Shown piece by piece: positions 62,221 to 64,000 of a stretch of DNA of 64,000 bases. The notes beneath the pieces are model-generated. The model did not search any database. It saw nothing but the letters and a program-made list of their open reading frames with translations, and was not told the DNA's origin. Source of the stretch: Vicia villosa (taxonomy: Eukaryota > Streptophyta > Magnoliopsida > Fabales > Fabaceae). Within the stretch, counting starts at the first letter, position 1, and each line of letters begins with the position of its first letter. The position numbers were made by a program, and so were the translations under genes. The stretch is taken from contig NC_081185.1 of NCBI RefSeq assembly GCF_029867415.1, positions 106,681,055 through 106,745,054 of the forward strand, in the 5' to 3' direction.

Positions 62221-63484
62221 CATGTGTCCTTATGACGGGCATCAACTGCATTGGTTGTTCTCTAGTTCGCTGCAATGTGCATTTGCATTTTTGTGCTCTA
62301 AAAAGGGGTCAATAAAGAAAGCACAACAATAAGAGTATAATAGCAACATTAATTAAATTTTGTAGCTAGGCGCAAATGTATGCCAGACACTTCCCTCATA
62401 TGTGGTATCCGGGTGGCTTGATGCTCGACTGGCTCTAGAAGGTCGGGCCTTTGGCTTAAGATGCGTCAGACCTCTGTTATGTGTTTTTGAATCTTTTTTT
62501 GGAGGTTGAGATGGCCTGATTTGATTAGGCTAAGACCTTCTTCGAGAGTGCTCTTCTCTATCCAGATGTCGAGGGGATTAAGACCGGCATTTATTGAGGT
62601 TGGCATACTTCTGACGCTCCTCTGGCTTCGTGTCGTACAAAATCTCTCTGGTAGTTATCCCTTGGCATGCTTCATGGGGCGTTGACCGCCTAGCTCTCTG
62701 ACTTGCACCCCGTCAATTCTCCTAGAATTTCTTTGGGAACAAAGCCATGGTGTTAGAGACTTATCCAACCAATGAAGAGTCAAGTGGCCCTCACTTATTC
62801 CATCGACCGGATACGCCGAGAGTCGTTGATCCCTCGAGTCACCTCACGTCCGGGGCTGCCTCTCATCTTAATTTCAATTCTCAATGGTTTCTTACCGCCA
62901 CGCATATACATTACTATTTCTTTATTAATATAGTTTATTTGCCAAGATAATTGCCAAATTTCTCACAATTGTCAAAGATGATATAAAGTAAAAAAAATCA
63001 AACATTAGCCGATCAAATACAAATCATATATATGAGAAACATATAGATAATAAAATACAAACAAAACATATGAGATAAAAAACAAAACAAAAAAACAATT
63101 GATGCAACATAAATAACAATAATAAATTTGAAAAAGAAATCAGAAGATCCAACAACAAATACGAAACAATGTGATAACAAAAAAGAAAAAGAAACTTGAA
63201 AAGAAAACAAAGGGAAGAAAAATGAATTTGTTTGAAATCTAAAACTCCATTAAGTATTGTTTGTTATTTGTTATATTAAAGAAAAAAGAAAACAAATAGG
63301 AGAGTGAAGAAATGAAGAAGATTGAGAAGATGAAGAAAAACTACATTTACTTACTTTACTTGTCTTCAACATGTTTTTGGTAGAAAAATATGTGTACAAA
63401 CATCAACACAAGCAAACAATGTGGATATTTGAGGAAAATAAAAAAGAGAAATCTTGTATGTTAAAACTTACACTTTTAATATAG
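62221..63484. other. Stretch with no gene seen
   Basis: 62221-62940 is moderately GC-rich with a plus-strand frame at 62747-62950 of unknown meaning. 62941-63475 is A-rich, low complexity. Confidence 0.45.
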
Positions 63485-63668
63485 GGTGAATTCTTATTTA
63501 CCCACCTCAAAAAGGTGGGTAAGGTTACCTTTAGTGTAAAATGCATTGAAAACATCAAACAATTATTCTATATGATAAATAATTAAATACATAAAAATTA
63601 AATGGTGTCATCTGATTGGTGGAATGTACACTACCCATCTTTTTGTGATGGGTAGAGAAGTTGTCCCC
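63485..63668. mobile_element. MULE-type MITE with internal hairpins
   Basis: 184 bp between two exact 9-bp copies of TTAATATAG (63476-63484 and 63669-63677). The ends GGTGAATTCTTATTTACCCA and, on the other strand, GGGGACAACTTCTCTACCCA are imperfect inverted repeats. Each end folds on itself (CCCACCTCAAAAAGGTGGG; CCCATCTTTTTGTGATGGG). No coding capacity. The stretch 63678-64000 is A/G-rich with no gene. Confidence 0.8.
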
Positions 63669-64000
63669 TTAATATAGACCTATAACATGAGAAAACTAAA
63701 AACGATAAGACTTACACTTTTAATATTGTTTTAAATTTTAGTTCCTTCTTCGTGTAGATCTACAACTTAAAAAAATAAAAAATAAAAATCACAAAGATAT
63801 GTAAAACGTTGATGGTAAGCATAAATATGAGAGAATGAAAAAAAAAATGAAGAAGAAAAAAACAACGAAGAATGTGAAAGATACGGTAAGCAAAGAGAGA
63901 AAAGAGAGAAAGAAAAGTGGATGGAGAAAAAGAAACAGAGAGCTGAAGAAAAAAAAGAAAGAGAGGGTGTGAATAGAAGAACCTATTGTAGGCCCAGCAT

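Overview
This is repeat-dominated nuclear DNA from a flowering plant, most likely a legume of the pea/vetch/lentil group. That placement is an inference. It rests on several long LTRs that begin TGTCATACCCC or TGTTGTACCCC and end in CTACA (or TTACA), a tRNA-Arg-type primer site, and tandem repeats beside a 3' LTR, all as in Ogre/Tat elements known to be abundant in Fabeae. Only two genes look like intact host genes: a membrane-associated kinase regulator-like gene at 21423-22160 (minus) and a two-exon CML42/43-type calmodulin-like gene at 55861-56757 (minus). Almost everything else is transposable elements, many of them inserted into one another.

Left nest (1-17089): a minus-strand Athila-type Ty3 element with a disabled gag-pro (141-2749) and a 5' LTR at 14978-16422 is split exactly in its primer binding site. 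The intruder is a 12,057-bp Ogre-like element (2905-14961) whose two 2,837-bp LTRs look identical. That intruder has no recognisable coding domain and carries four tandem arrays next to its 3' LTR. The Athila LTR itself abuts another LTR-like block (16423-17089).

Middle left (17090-25552): a decayed plant mobile domain (PMD) gene split by a 1.3-kb solo LTR, a small broken gene of unknown function, the kinase-regulator-like gene, and a Ty1/copia RNase H fragment interrupted by a hAT-type MITE.

Central nest (25553-52319): three solo LTRs and one full element form a nested set whose boundaries are fixed by target-site duplications. Solo LTR Y (25553-52319, plus) contains solo LTR X (28240-50819, minus). 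X contains solo LTR W (28642-31915, plus) and the complete Tat-lineage retrotransposon V (32793-48166, plus). V has open gag-pro and pol frames with a dual RNase H. In its 3' part it also carries two antisense transcription units, one of which is a five-exon PMD gene. Four LTR families in the window (the 12-kb element, W, X and Y) each hold a tRNA-like block with A-box and B-box motifs followed by a T-run.

Right part (52320-64000): several MITEs (one inside a TA microsatellite, one nested in another, one with a 9-bp duplication), the calmodulin-like gene, an orphan Tat LTR with a truncated gag, a decayed coding remnant, and tandem repeats.
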